A stretch of 64,000 bases of DNA from assembly GCF_015711605.1 (NCBI RefSeq), contig NZ_JABTEZ010000005.1:124001-188000 (forward strand). Reading direction: 5' to 3'. The stretch is from Planomonospora sp. ID67723. GTDB taxonomy: Bacteria; Actinomycetota; Actinomycetes; Streptosporangiales; Streptosporangiaceae. Made by a program: the position numbers and the translations under genes. Under the pieces are notes generated by a model, which was not told the DNA's origin, made no database searches, and saw only the letters and a program-made list of their open reading frames with translations. Shown one piece after another: positions 29,050 to 37,904 of the stretch (position 1 is its first letter; the number at the start of each line of letters is the position of its first letter).

Positions 29050-30719
29050 CCGCCGGGCACCCGCCGGAGACCCCTGCCCCGGGCGGTTCCAGGGCAGCGG
29101 CTCCGGCGGTTCCGGCGGGCGCCGTGGCCCTGGCGGCGGTGGTCGCGACGGCGGCGGCGCTGCTCGGGATCGGGGTGCGGGCGCGGTTCGGCGGGCACGT
29201 TGCCGTCGACGAGCCGCAGTACCTCCTCACCGCACTGTCGCTCTTCGAGGACTTCGACCTCGACATCACCGACGAGCTGGCCGAGCGGCGCTGGGCGCCC
29301 TGGGCGGGGACCGAGCCGCTGCCGGTGCAGACCGAGGTGCTCGCCGACGGCACGCAGATCAGCCCGCACGACCCGCTGCTGCCGATCGTCCTGGCCGCCC
29401 CGATGGGCCTGGGCGGGTGGGTCGCGGCCAAGGCCGTCATGGCGCTCATGGCGGGCGTGCTCGCCGCGCTGACCCTGTGGACGGCGGTCAGGAGGTTCGC
29501 GGTCCCGGTGCGGCTCGCCACCGGCGGCGTGCTCCTCGCCTCGGCCTCCGCGCCCTTCGCGGTCTACGGACAGCAGGTCTACCCGGAGCTCCCGGCGGCG
29601 CTGGCCGTCGCCGCCGCACTGGCCGTGCTGACCGGGCCCGCCTTCGCGGGCCGGACGCGCAGGGCGGGGACGGAACCCGGAACCGGAGGCCCGCCGGTGC
29701 GGCGGGTCATGCGGGACGCCGCCGCGTTCGGGCTGTCGATCACCGCGCTGCCGTGGCTGTCGGTCAAGTACGCCCCGGTCGCCGCGGCGCTCGCCCTGCT
29801 CGGCCTGTGGCGGCTGCGGGGCGACCGGGGCGTGCTGCTCTCCCTGACCGGCGGCTTCGCCGCGATGGGCGCCGCCTACCTGGTGATCCACCGCCTCGTC
29901 TGGGGCGGCTGGACGGTCTACGCCAGCGGCGACCACTTCCAGGAGTCGGGCGAGTTCGGCGTGATGGGCTTCGACCCCAACTATCTGGGCCGCGCCGTAC
30001 GACTGGTCGGGCTGATGGTCGACCGGGGATACGGCCTGGCCGCCTGGCAGCCCGCCTGGCTGCTGCTCCTGCCCGCCACCGGGTACGGCCTCTGGCTCGT
30101 CCTGCGCCCGCGCGGTCCCCACGGGGCCCCGGCCTCCCCCGGCGTGCCCGCCGCCGATCACCGTGCCGATCACCGTGCCGATCACAGTGCCGCCGGTCGC
30201 AGCCCCTTCGGCGCCGCCGTGCTGCTGCTCCCGCTGACCGCGGGCTGGCTGACCGCGACCTTCGTCGCGCTGACCATGAACGGCTACTGGTGGCCGGGCC
30301 GCCAGACCGTGGTGGTGCTCCCGCTCGCCCTCCTGCTCGTCCTGGTCCTCCTGCGCGACAGGCCCGGCCCGCTCCGCCTGACCGGGCTCGGGCTCGGCCT
30401 GGCCGGGCTGGCGAACTACGCCTGGCTGCTGGCCGACGGCTACGCCGTGCGGATCACCTGGGTGAGCGGTTTCGAGCAGGTCGGCTCGCCGGTCTACCGG
30501 GCCGTCCGCCCCCTCCTGCCCGACTACCGGCTCGGCTGGGACGGCTTCTGGCCGCTCCACCTGGGCTGGATCCTGGTCTCCCTCCTCCTGATCGCGTACG
30601 GCACGCCGTACCTCACGAAAGGAAGAACACATGAAGTCCACCCCGATCCGGGTGACCGCGACGGTGCTGGCCCTGGCCGGCGCACTGACGTTCGGCCTGA
30701 CCGCCTGCGGCGGCGGTAA
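29046..30719 (+). CDS. polytopic membrane glycosyltransferase-like protein (GT-C type)
   Basis: A 557-residue membrane protein with roughly ten hydrophobic segments. After the first helix comes an outside-facing loop with VAVDEPQYLLTALSL (~54-68); an acidic D-E-P-x-Y motif there is characteristic of GT-C/GT39-like enzymes that use polyprenyl-phosphate sugars. Later helices alternate with Gly/Leu-rich stretches, and a Tyr/Trp-rich external loop (VWGGWTVYASGDHF) follows. The last ~33 residues are charged and run 89 bases over the next gene in another frame, so the true end is sure but the tail is not conserved-looking. Function is inferred from architecture only. Confidence 0.7.
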   Translation: MTAGHPPETPAPGGSRAAAPAVPAGAVALAAVVATAAALLGIGVRARFGGHVAVDEPQYLLTALSLFEDFDLDITDELAERRWAPWAGTEPLPVQTEVLADGTQISPHDPLLPIVLAAPMGLGGWVAAKAVMALMAGVLAALTLWTAVRRFAVPVRLATGGVLLASASAPFAVYGQQVYPELPAALAVAAALAVLTGPAFAGRTRRAGTEPGTGGPPVRRVMRDAAAFGLSITALPWLSVKYAPVAAALALLGLWRLRGDRGVLLSLTGGFAAMGAAYLVIHRLVWGGWTVYASGDHFQESGEFGVMGFDPNYLGRAVRLVGLMVDRGYGLAAWQPAWLLLLPATGYGLWLVLRPRGPHGAPASPGVPAADHRADHRADHSAAGRSPFGAAVLLLPLTAGWLTATFVALTMNGYWWPGRQTVVVLPLALLLVLVLLRDRPGPLRLTGLGLGLAGLANYAWLLADGYAVRITWVSGFEQVGSPVYRAVRPLLPDYRLGWDGFWPLHLGWILVSLLLIAYGTPYLTKGRTHEVHPDPGDRDGAGPGRRTDVRPDRLRRR

Positions 30720-30762
30720 CGAGGACGACGGCGGTTCCGGCTCCTCCAGCTCCTCCGAGTGA
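30631..30762 (+). CDS. 43-residue iron-operon lipoprotein
   Basis: A small gene within the overlap region: ATG 30631, stop 30760-30762, with GAAAGGAA seven bases upstream. The product has a basic start (MKSTPIR), a hydrophobic core and lipobox GLTAC with Cys26. Only 18 residues would remain after processing: Gly-rich, acidic (NEDD) and Ser-rich (SGSSSSS). It sits between the GT-C protein and the Fe(III)-binding lipoprotein, the first 89 bases inside the former. A coincidental signal sequence is possible but the lipobox, ribosome site and operon position make it credible. Role unknown. Confidence 0.7.
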   Translation: MKSTPIRVTATVLALAGALTFGLTACGGGNEDDGGSGSSSSSE

Positions 30763-30799
30763 CCCCCACCGAGTGATCGAGTAAAGGAAAGAAACACCG

Positions 30800-31816
30800 A
30801 TGTCGCTGCGCAGGCTGGTCGCCGCCGCTCTGATCCCCTTGGCGCTGCTCGCGTCCGCCTGCGGCGGCGGAGACGGAGAGAGCTTCGACGACGACTCCCT
30901 CGTCATCTACTCCGGGCGCAACAAGAACCTCGTCGGCCCGCTGCTCGACAAGCTGAAGACCGCGACCGGCCTGGACGTCCAGGTCCGGTACGGCGACAGC
31001 GCCGAGCTGGCCGCGCAGATCCTCGAAGAGGGCGCGGACACGCGGGCCGACCTGTTCTTCTCCCAGGACGCCGGGGCGCTCGGCGCGCTGGGCAAGCACC
31101 AGGCGCTCGCCCCGGTGGCCCCGGAGGCGCTGGCGAAGGTCCCGGCCGAGTACCGCGGCTCCGACGGCACCTGGGTGGGGGTCTCCGGCCGGTCCCGTGT
31201 GATCGTCTACGACCCCCGGACCGTCACCGTCCCGCCCAAGAGCGTCTTCGAGCTGACCGACCCCAAGTGGCGGGGCCAGGTCGGCTGGGCTCCGACGAAC
31301 GCCTCCTTCCAGTCCTTCGTCACCGCGATGCGCGTGGTCTCCGGTGAGGACAAGGCCCGGCAGTGGCTTGAGGCGATGAAGGCCAACGGCGCGCAGACCT
31401 TCTCCAACAACGTCAACATCCTCGACGCGGTCGACGGGGGCAAGCTCCGGCTCGGCCTGATCAACCACTACTACTGGTACGAGAAGGTGGCCGAGAAGGG
31501 CCAGGGCGGGGTGCCGTCCCGGCTGGCCTACCTGCCCGGCGGCGATCCGGGCGCGCTGGTCAACGTGGCGGGCGTGGGCGTGCTGAAGGGCTCCAAGCAC
31601 GCCGCCGCCGCGCACAAGGCGGTGGACTTCCTGCTCGGCACCGAGGCGCAGAAGTTCTTCGCCGACACCACCAAGGAGTACCCGCTGGTCTCAGGCGTGG
31701 CGATCGCCCCCGGGCTGCCGCCGTTCGACTCGCTCAAGGGCCCCCAGGTCGACCTGTCCAAGCTCGACTCGATCGAGCAGACCATCGCCCTGCTGCAAGA
31801 CGTGGGCCTGATCTGA
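30800..31816 (+). CDS. Fe(III) ABC transporter substrate-binding lipoprotein (FbpA-like)
   Basis: A 338-residue iron-binding lipoprotein of the ferric-binding (FbpA/FutA) class. The lipobox is LASAC with Cys21; the mature protein starts Gly-Gly-Gly-acidic. IYSGRNKNLVGPLL begins domain 1, and RADLFFSQDAGALGAL is the class marker. The iron-ligand tyrosines are in NHYYWYE, Tyr224/Tyr225, as in FbpA. It is followed two bases later by the permease gene. AAAGGAAAG precedes ATG 30800. Family knowledge: it captures free or weakly chelated Fe(III) and passes it to the permease. Confidence 0.93.
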   Translation: MSLRRLVAAALIPLALLASACGGGDGESFDDDSLVIYSGRNKNLVGPLLDKLKTATGLDVQVRYGDSAELAAQILEEGADTRADLFFSQDAGALGALGKHQALAPVAPEALAKVPAEYRGSDGTWVGVSGRSRVIVYDPRTVTVPPKSVFELTDPKWRGQVGWAPTNASFQSFVTAMRVVSGEDKARQWLEAMKANGAQTFSNNVNILDAVDGGKLRLGLINHYYWYEKVAEKGQGGVPSRLAYLPGGDPGALVNVAGVGVLKGSKHAAAAHKAVDFLLGTEAQKFFADTTKEYPLVSGVAIAPGLPPFDSLKGPQVDLSKLDSIEQTIALLQDVGLI

Positions 31817-31818
31817 CG

Positions 31819-33381
31819 ATGGCGATTCGCCAGATTTCGGCTGGAACGGCGACTCGCCGGACTCCGGCGGGGACGGCCGCCCGCCGCATCCCGGCGGGGC
31901 TGCTGGCGCCGGCCGGGGTGACGGCGGCGCTGGCGCTCCTGCCGGTGGGATACCTGCTGGTGCGCGCGGGCGAGGGCGGCGTCGGCGGCGTGACCGGGAC
32001 CCTGCTGCGGACCAGGACGGCGGAGCTGGCCCTGCGCAGCCTGGGCCTGGCCGCCGTGGTGACCGCGCTCTGCGTGGCCATCGGGATCTCCCTGGCCTGG
32101 CTGGTCGTCCGGAGCGACCTGCCGGGCCGCCGGGTCTTCGGCGTGCTGGCGGCGCTGCCGCTCGCCGTGCCGTCCTACGTCGCCGCCTACACCTGGGTGG
32201 CCGCGACCGACATCGAGGGGTTCGCCGGGTCGGTTCTGGTGCTGACGCTCTGCAGCTACCCCTACGTCTACCTGCCGGTGGCCGCTGCCCTCAGCCGGAT
32301 GGACCCGGCGACGGAGGAGGTCGCGCTCTCCCTGGGGCGGGGGCGGCTCGGCGTCGTGCTCCGGCAGCTGCGGCCCTCGGCCGCCGCCGGGGCGCTGCTG
32401 GTCGCCATGTACGTGCTCGCCGAGTTCGGCGCGGTGGCGATCATGCGGTTCGACGTGTTCACCACGCAGATCTACACCTCCTACCGGGCCGGCTTCAACC
32501 GGACCCCGGCCGCGGTGCTCGGCCTGCTGCTGGTGCTGGTCACGCTGCTGATCGTGGCGGCCGAGTCCCGCACCCGGGGCCGGGCCGCCTACGCCATGCG
32601 CGGCGCCCCGGCGCGCAGGCCGCCGGTGATCCGGCTCGGCGGCGCGGCCCGGGCGGGAGCGCTGGCCTGGTGCGCCGCGCTGGCCGGGCTCGCGGTCGGC
32701 TTCCCGCTGGTGAGCATCTGCTACTGGCTGGCCGACGGCTCCTCGGCGGGGGTGGACGCGACCGTGCTCGCCGAGGCGGTCGCCGCCACGCTCGGCGTCG
32801 CGGCGGCGGGAGCGCTGCTCACCACGGCGCTGGCCGTGCCGGTCGGCGTCGTCGCGGCCCGGTACCGCGGACGCACCGCGGCCTTCCTCGAGCAGTCCAC
32901 CTATGTCGGGCACTCGCTGCCGGGCATCGTCATGGCGCTCTCCCTGGTGTTCTTCGCGGTCCGCTACGTCCCGGCGATCTACCAGCGCTGGCCGTTGCTG
33001 GTGATCGCCTACGCGGTGCTGTTCATGCCCGCGGCCGTCGGCGCCGTGCGGGCCTCGGTGCTGCAGTCGCCGCCGGTCCTGGAGGAGGTCGCCCGCTCGC
33101 TGGGGCGCAGTCCGCTGCGGGCCCTGCGCGAGGTCACCCTCCCGCTCGCCCTGCCCGGCGTGCTCGCCGGGGCGGCGCTGGTCTTCCTGACCGCGATGAA
33201 GGAACTGCCCGCGACCCTGCTGCTGCGGCCCACCGGCGTGGAGACCCTCGCCACCGAGCTGTGGACGCAGACCGGCTCGGGGGCATACGGCGCCGCCGCG
33301 CCGTACGCCGCGCTGCTGATGCTGCTCGCGGCCGTCCCCGGGTTCGTGCTCGGCCGCCGCTCTCTCAAGGAGGTCTCTTGA
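31819..33381 (+). CDS. Fe(III) ABC transporter permease (FbpB-like, fused double domain)
   Basis: A 520-residue permease with about twelve hydrophobic segments forming two BPD-transporter domains in one chain, as in FbpB. Each half ends with the EAA loop: EEVALSLGRGRLGVVLRQL (~174-192) and EEVARSLGRSPLRALREV (~421-438), where the ATPase docks. The first ~35 residues are an Arg/Ala/Thr-rich cytoplasmic tail. It begins two bases after the binding protein stop and ends overlapping the ATPase start (TTGA), so the three genes are translationally coupled. Confidence 0.93.
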   Translation: MAIRQISAGTATRRTPAGTAARRIPAGLLAPAGVTAALALLPVGYLLVRAGEGGVGGVTGTLLRTRTAELALRSLGLAAVVTALCVAIGISLAWLVVRSDLPGRRVFGVLAALPLAVPSYVAAYTWVAATDIEGFAGSVLVLTLCSYPYVYLPVAAALSRMDPATEEVALSLGRGRLGVVLRQLRPSAAAGALLVAMYVLAEFGAVAIMRFDVFTTQIYTSYRAGFNRTPAAVLGLLLVLVTLLIVAAESRTRGRAAYAMRGAPARRPPVIRLGGAARAGALAWCAALAGLAVGFPLVSICYWLADGSSAGVDATVLAEAVAATLGVAAAGALLTTALAVPVGVVAARYRGRTAAFLEQSTYVGHSLPGIVMALSLVFFAVRYVPAIYQRWPLLVIAYAVLFMPAAVGAVRASVLQSPPVLEEVARSLGRSPLRALREVTLPLALPGVLAGAALVFLTAMKELPATLLLRPTGVETLATELWTQTGSGAYGAAAPYAALLMLLAAVPGFVLGRRSLKEVS

Positions 33382-34391
33382 AGCTCACCGTCACGGACGT
33401 GCACAAATCCTTCGGCGCGACCCAGGTGCTGCGCGGGGCCTCGCTCACCGTGCAGGAGGGCGACCTCGCCGCGGTGCTCGGTCCGTCCGGCTGCGGCAAG
33501 ACCACGCTGCTGCGGATCGTGGCGGGCTTCGAGAACCTGGACACCGGGTCGGTGCGGATCGGTGACCGCGAGGTCGCCGGTCTCCCGCCGGAGAAGCGCA
33601 AGGTCGGGATCGTGCCGCAGGAGGCGGCGCTCTTCCCGCACCTGTCGGTGGCCCGCAACGTCGGGTTCGGGCTGCCGCGCGGGTCGTCGGGGCGGACCGA
33701 GCGGATCGAGGAGTGCCTGGAGCTGGTCGGGCTGGCCGGGTACGGCGAGCGCATGCCGCACCAGATCTCCGGCGGGCAGCAGCAGCGGGTGGCCCTGGCC
33801 CGGGCGCTCGCCCCCCGGCCCGGGGTGGTCCTGCTGGACGAGCCGTTCAACGCGCTGGACCGGTCCCTGAGGGTGAGCGTCCGCGACGAGGTCCGGGCGG
33901 CGCTGAAGCGGGCCGGGGCGACCGCCGTGCTCGTCACGCACGATCAGGAGGAGGCGCTGTCCATGGCCGACACCGTCGCGGTCATGCGGGAGGGGCTGAT
34001 CGTCCAGGAGGGCACGCCCGCCGCGGTCTACGCCGCCCCGCGCGACCTCGGCGTGGCGACGTTCGTGGGCGAGGCGGTGGTCCTCGCGGCCTCCGGGGGC
34101 GGCCGGGACACCGTCTCGTGCGAGCTCGGCAGCCTGCCGCGGCGGGGCGACGGGCCCGCCGGGCCGGGCCGGGTCGCGCTCCGGCCGGAGCAGTTCGTGC
34201 TCCGCACGCCCGGGGAGGGTTCCGGCGGGCTGGTCGAGCGGGTGGAGTTCTTCGGGCACGACGCGGCCGTGACGGTCGCGCTGGAGTCGGGGACCGTGAT
34301 CCGGGCCCGCACGCGCGGCGACGTGCCGCACCGGCCGGGCGACCGGGTCGGCGTCACGGTCGAGGGGCCGGTGCTGTTCTTCGCCGGGTGA
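33378..34391 (+). CDS. Fe(III) ABC transporter ATP-binding protein (FbpC-like)
   Basis: A 337-residue ATPase. Walker A is GPSGCGKTT (34-42), the Q-loop VPQEAALFPHLSV, the signature ISGGQQQRVALARALA and Walker B VVLLDEPFNALD, with the switch His in VTHDQEEALS. A C-terminal TOBE-like domain (~245-337) includes VALRPEQ, typical of the FbpC class. TTG 33378 with AAGGAGG upstream overlaps the permease stop. It energises the permease for ferric iron import. It is the last gene of the iron-box operon; a GC-rich gap follows. Confidence 0.95.
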   Translation: MKLTVTDVHKSFGATQVLRGASLTVQEGDLAAVLGPSGCGKTTLLRIVAGFENLDTGSVRIGDREVAGLPPEKRKVGIVPQEAALFPHLSVARNVGFGLPRGSSGRTERIEECLELVGLAGYGERMPHQISGGQQQRVALARALAPRPGVVLLDEPFNALDRSLRVSVRDEVRAALKRAGATAVLVTHDQEEALSMADTVAVMREGLIVQEGTPAAVYAAPRDLGVATFVGEAVVLAASGGGRDTVSCELGSLPRRGDGPAGPGRVALRPEQFVLRTPGEGSGGLVERVEFFGHDAAVTVALESGTVIRARTRGDVPHRPGDRVGVTVEGPVLFFAG

Positions 34392-34551
34392 GCCCGGCCC
34401 GCCCCCGCGGGGTCTCCGCGGAGGCGTGCCGCCCTCGGGAGAGCGGCCCGCCACCGTGCTGACAAGGTGAAACGTGAAGCTTTCCGTTCCTTCCCCCCAG
34501 AGCGGGGAAGAGAGGTGAGGGTGCCGGAAACTCACATCTCGGGGGAGATCC

Positions 34552-36663
34552 GTGAACGCATGGACGTTCGAGACCCAGCCGGGCGCGCTGGGCGACAGCG
34601 CGGTGACACTGGTTGAGGGCAGCTCCTTCTGCGTCTGTTCGAGCAGCGGTGACATCGTGCCGGGCGGGGCGCAGGGGATCTACCACGCCGACACCCGGTT
34701 GTTGTCGCGCTGGGAGCTGAAGGTGGACGAGTCCCCGGTCGAGCCGCTCCGGGTGCTCCCCGCCGAGCCCTACCACGCGACGTTCCTCGGCCGGACGCGC
34801 CCGAGGCCGGGCCAGGCGGAGAGCACCCTGATGGTGATCAGGGACCGCTACGTCGGCGGCGGGCTGCGGGAGGACCTGACCCTGCGCAACCTGTCCGACG
34901 AGGCCGCGGGCTGCGTGGTCACCCTTCAGATCGGCTCCGACATGGCCGACCTGTTCGAGGTGAAGGGCGGCCACGTCCAGCACCTGTCGGACGTGGAGGT
35001 GACGGCCGACACGTCGGGGCTGCTGATCATGGCGGCCGGCCGGTCGCGCGGGGCCCGGGTGGTGACCGATCCCATACCGTCGGCCACGCCGGGGCTGCTC
35101 ACCTTCCGGGCGGTCGTGCCCGGCCGCGGCGACTGGGTCGTCACCGTGCAGGTCAATCCGATCCTGGAGGGGGAGGAGTCGCCCGCCTGGTTCTCCACCC
35201 AGCACCCGCTGGAGCACGCCGAGCCCGCCAGGCGGCGCGCCGACTGGGAGCGGATGAGCCCGGTCGTCACCACCTCCAACCGCGTCCTCGCCCAGATCCT
35301 GCGCCAGTCCAGGGAGGATCTCGGCTCCCTGCGGCTCTTCGAGCCGGACAAACCCGGCGAGCCGCCGTCGGTCGCCGCGGGCGCGCCGTGGTTCATGACG
35401 CTGTTCGGCCGCGACTCCCTGCTGACCTCCTGGATGGCGCTCCCCCTGGACCAGTCCCTGGCCCTGGGCACCCTGCGCCGCCTGGCCCGCCTGCAGGGCA
35501 CCGTGGACGACCCGCTCACCGAGGAGGAACCGGGCAAGATCCTGCACGAGATCCGCTTCGGGGCGCAGACCGGCACGACGCCGTTCGCCAGCCACGCCTA
35601 CTACGGCTCCGTCGACTCCACCGCGCTGTTCGTGATGCTCCTGGGCGAGCTGCGCCGGTGGGGCCTGCACAAGGAGGCGGTCGACGAGCTCATGCCGTAC
35701 GCCGACGCCGCCCTCGGATGGATCTCCCGCTCGGCCGACCCGTTCCTGTACTACCGCCGCAAGACCGACCACGGCCTGCTCAACCAGGGCTGGAAGGACT
35801 CCTTCGACGGGATCAACTTCGCCGACGGGACCCTGGCCCGCCCGCCCATCGCCCTGGCCGAGGTGCAGGGATACGTCTACGCCGCCTACATCGCCCGTTC
35901 CCACTTCGCCCGCGAGGCCGGGGACCGGGCGCTGGAGGAGCGGTGGACCTCCCGGGCGGTGCGGATCAGGGAGGCGTTCAACGAGCGGTTCTGGCTGCCG
36001 GACCGCGGCTACTACGCGATGGGCCTCGACGGCGGCGGGCGGGCCATCGACGGCCTCGGCTCCAACATGGGCCACTGCCTGTGGACCGGCATCGTCGACG
36101 AGGACAAGGCGGGCGCCGTCGCCGAGCACCTGCTCTCACCCGCGATGTTCACCGGGTACGGCGTGCGCACCCTGGCCTCCACGATGGGCGCCTACAACCC
36201 GATGAGCTACCACAACGGCTCGGTCTGGCCGCACGACAACGCCCTGGTCGCGGCGGGCCTGATGCGCTACGGCTTCGCCGAGGGGGCGCGCCGGATCGCG
36301 TTCGGGCTGATGGACGCGGCCAAGGCCTTCAACTGGCGGCTGCCGGAGCTGTTCTGCGGGTTCGACCGGACCGAGTTCGGCGTGCCGGTGCCGTACCCCA
36401 CCTCGTGCGCCCCGCAGGCCTGGGCCGCCGCCGCCCCCATCCAGCTCGTCCGGACCCTGCTCCGCCTCGATCCGTGGGTGACGCACAACCAGGTGTGGCT
36501 GGATCCGGTCGGGCTGAAGAACCTGCGCATCTCGGGGCTCCAGATCGCGGGCGCCCGGGTCACGATCGAGGTGGGTGACGAGGGAGTCTCCGTCACCGGG
36601 CTGCCGGAGGGAGTGACCCTGTTCAACGAACCGCGAAGTCCGATGACCGCAGCCCTGCGGTAG
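34552..36663 (+). CDS. glycogen debranching-type amylo-alpha-1,6-glucosidase
   Basis: A 703-residue protein. An N-terminal debranching-enzyme domain (~10-230), with GDIVPGGAQGIYHADTRLLSRWEL, precedes an (alpha/alpha)6 barrel (~240-690) of the amylo-alpha-1,6-glucosidase kind. AAGAPWFMTLFGRDSLLTSW, KTDHGLLNQGWKDSFD and PHDNALVAAGLMRYG carry the conserved Asp, Trp and Glu/Asp residues of this fold. It probably removes alpha-1,6 branches, or hydrolyses a related alpha-glucoside; the exact substrate is not shown. GTG 34552 has GGGGGAG upstream. It belongs functionally with the alpha-glucan genes at 10-23 kb although separate. Confidence 0.85.
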   Translation: MNAWTFETQPGALGDSAVTLVEGSSFCVCSSSGDIVPGGAQGIYHADTRLLSRWELKVDESPVEPLRVLPAEPYHATFLGRTRPRPGQAESTLMVIRDRYVGGGLREDLTLRNLSDEAAGCVVTLQIGSDMADLFEVKGGHVQHLSDVEVTADTSGLLIMAAGRSRGARVVTDPIPSATPGLLTFRAVVPGRGDWVVTVQVNPILEGEESPAWFSTQHPLEHAEPARRRADWERMSPVVTTSNRVLAQILRQSREDLGSLRLFEPDKPGEPPSVAAGAPWFMTLFGRDSLLTSWMALPLDQSLALGTLRRLARLQGTVDDPLTEEEPGKILHEIRFGAQTGTTPFASHAYYGSVDSTALFVMLLGELRRWGLHKEAVDELMPYADAALGWISRSADPFLYYRRKTDHGLLNQGWKDSFDGINFADGTLARPPIALAEVQGYVYAAYIARSHFAREAGDRALEERWTSRAVRIREAFNERFWLPDRGYYAMGLDGGGRAIDGLGSNMGHCLWTGIVDEDKAGAVAEHLLSPAMFTGYGVRTLASTMGAYNPMSYHNGSVWPHDNALVAAGLMRYGFAEGARRIAFGLMDAAKAFNWRLPELFCGFDRTEFGVPVPYPTSCAPQAWAAAAPIQLVRTLLRLDPWVTHNQVWLDPVGLKNLRISGLQIAGARVTIEVGDEGVSVTGLPEGVTLFNEPRSPMTAALR

Positions 36664-36715
36664 GTTCCCTGGCCGCCTCTGCCCGGCGGGCCGGGCGGCC
36701 GTAGGCGAGGTTGAC

Positions 36716-37858
36716 ATGCTTTTCAGTGACGTTCCGGCCGATTCCCCTTCCCCGGAGGGGCCCGGCGGGATGCGCATCGTGATGATCGCGCCTCCCTGGT
36801 ACGAGGTGCCGCCCCGGGGATACGGGGGGATCGAGTCGATGCTGGCCGATCTCGTCGACGGGCTCTCCCGCCGCGGGCACGACGTCGTCCTGATCGGGGC
36901 GGGCCGGGCGGGGACGTCCGCGCGCTTCCTGTGCACCTACGACCCGCCGCCCTCCGAGCGGATCGGCGAGTCGATGCCCGAGGTGGTGCACGCCGCCAAG
37001 GCGTCCCGGATGGTCGCGGGGCTCGGCGCGGACGTCGTCCACGACCACTCCACGGCCGGGCCGCTGACCGCGGCCGCGCGCGGCGTGCCCACCGTGGTCA
37101 CCTGCCACGGTGACGTGGACGGCGAGCTGGTCGAGTACTACCGGGCCCTCGGGCGCGACGTCTCCGTGGTCGCGATCTCCGAGGCCCAGCGGCGGGTCGC
37201 CCCCGACCTGAACTGGGCCGGGGTGGTCCACAACGCCGTCGACACCGCCTCCTTCCCCTTCCGGAAGGACAAGGAGGACTGGGTGCTCTGGCTCGGCCGG
37301 TTCAACCCGGACAAGGGCGTGCATCTGGCCATCGACGCCGCCCGCGCGGCGGGCAGGCGGATCCTGCTGGCGGGCAAGCTCACCGAGCAGGTCGAGAAGG
37401 ACTACTTCGACGAGCAGATCAAGCCCCGGCTCGGCCCCGGCGTCGAGTACGTCGGCGAGGCCGGCACCGCCCGCAAACGCGAGCTGCTCTCGGCCGCGCG
37501 CTGCCTGGTCTTCCCGATCATCTGGGCGGAGCCGTTCGGGATGGTCATGATCGAGGCCATGGCCTGCGGGACCCCGGTGGTCGCCCTCGACCGGGGAGCC
37601 GTGCCCGAGGTGGTCGTGGACGGGGTCACCGGGTTCGTCCTGAGCCGGGAGGAGGATCTTCCCGGGGCCATCGGGGCCGTCGGCGCCATCCGGCCGGAGG
37701 ACTGCCGCTCCCACGTCCGGCGGAAGTTCGACGTCACGGTCATGGCCAGAGGGTACGAACGGGTCTACCGCCAGGTGATCGCGGGCGCGTCCGTATCCGG
37801 GAGGAGAGCGGTGGACCTCGCGCTGCCCGCCGCGCCGGACGGCCTTATGTTGGGGTGA
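36716..37858 (+). CDS. GT4-family glycosyltransferase
   Basis: A 380-residue retaining GT-B glycosyltransferase. The N-terminal lobe has MIAPPWYEVPPRGYGGIESM (~22-41), common in actinobacterial GT4 proteins. The C-terminal lobe has LWLGRFNPDKGVHLAIDAA (donor binding) and the E-x7-E motif in WAEPFGMVMIEAMACGTPV. Donor and acceptor are unknown. ATG 36716 has GAGG five bases before; ATG 36770 would remove a 18-residue acidic/Pro-rich start and is the other option. It lies 52 bases after the debranching gene. Confidence 0.87.
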   Translation: MLFSDVPADSPSPEGPGGMRIVMIAPPWYEVPPRGYGGIESMLADLVDGLSRRGHDVVLIGAGRAGTSARFLCTYDPPPSERIGESMPEVVHAAKASRMVAGLGADVVHDHSTAGPLTAAARGVPTVVTCHGDVDGELVEYYRALGRDVSVVAISEAQRRVAPDLNWAGVVHNAVDTASFPFRKDKEDWVLWLGRFNPDKGVHLAIDAARAAGRRILLAGKLTEQVEKDYFDEQIKPRLGPGVEYVGEAGTARKRELLSAARCLVFPIIWAEPFGMVMIEAMACGTPVVALDRGAVPEVVVDGVTGFVLSREEDLPGAIGAVGAIRPEDCRSHVRRKFDVTVMARGYERVYRQVIAGASVSGRRAVDLALPAAPDGLMLG

Positions 37859-37904
37859 CGACATTCGGCGGCGCTGCGGACGCCGTACAGCGGAGAGGAC
37901 GGCC

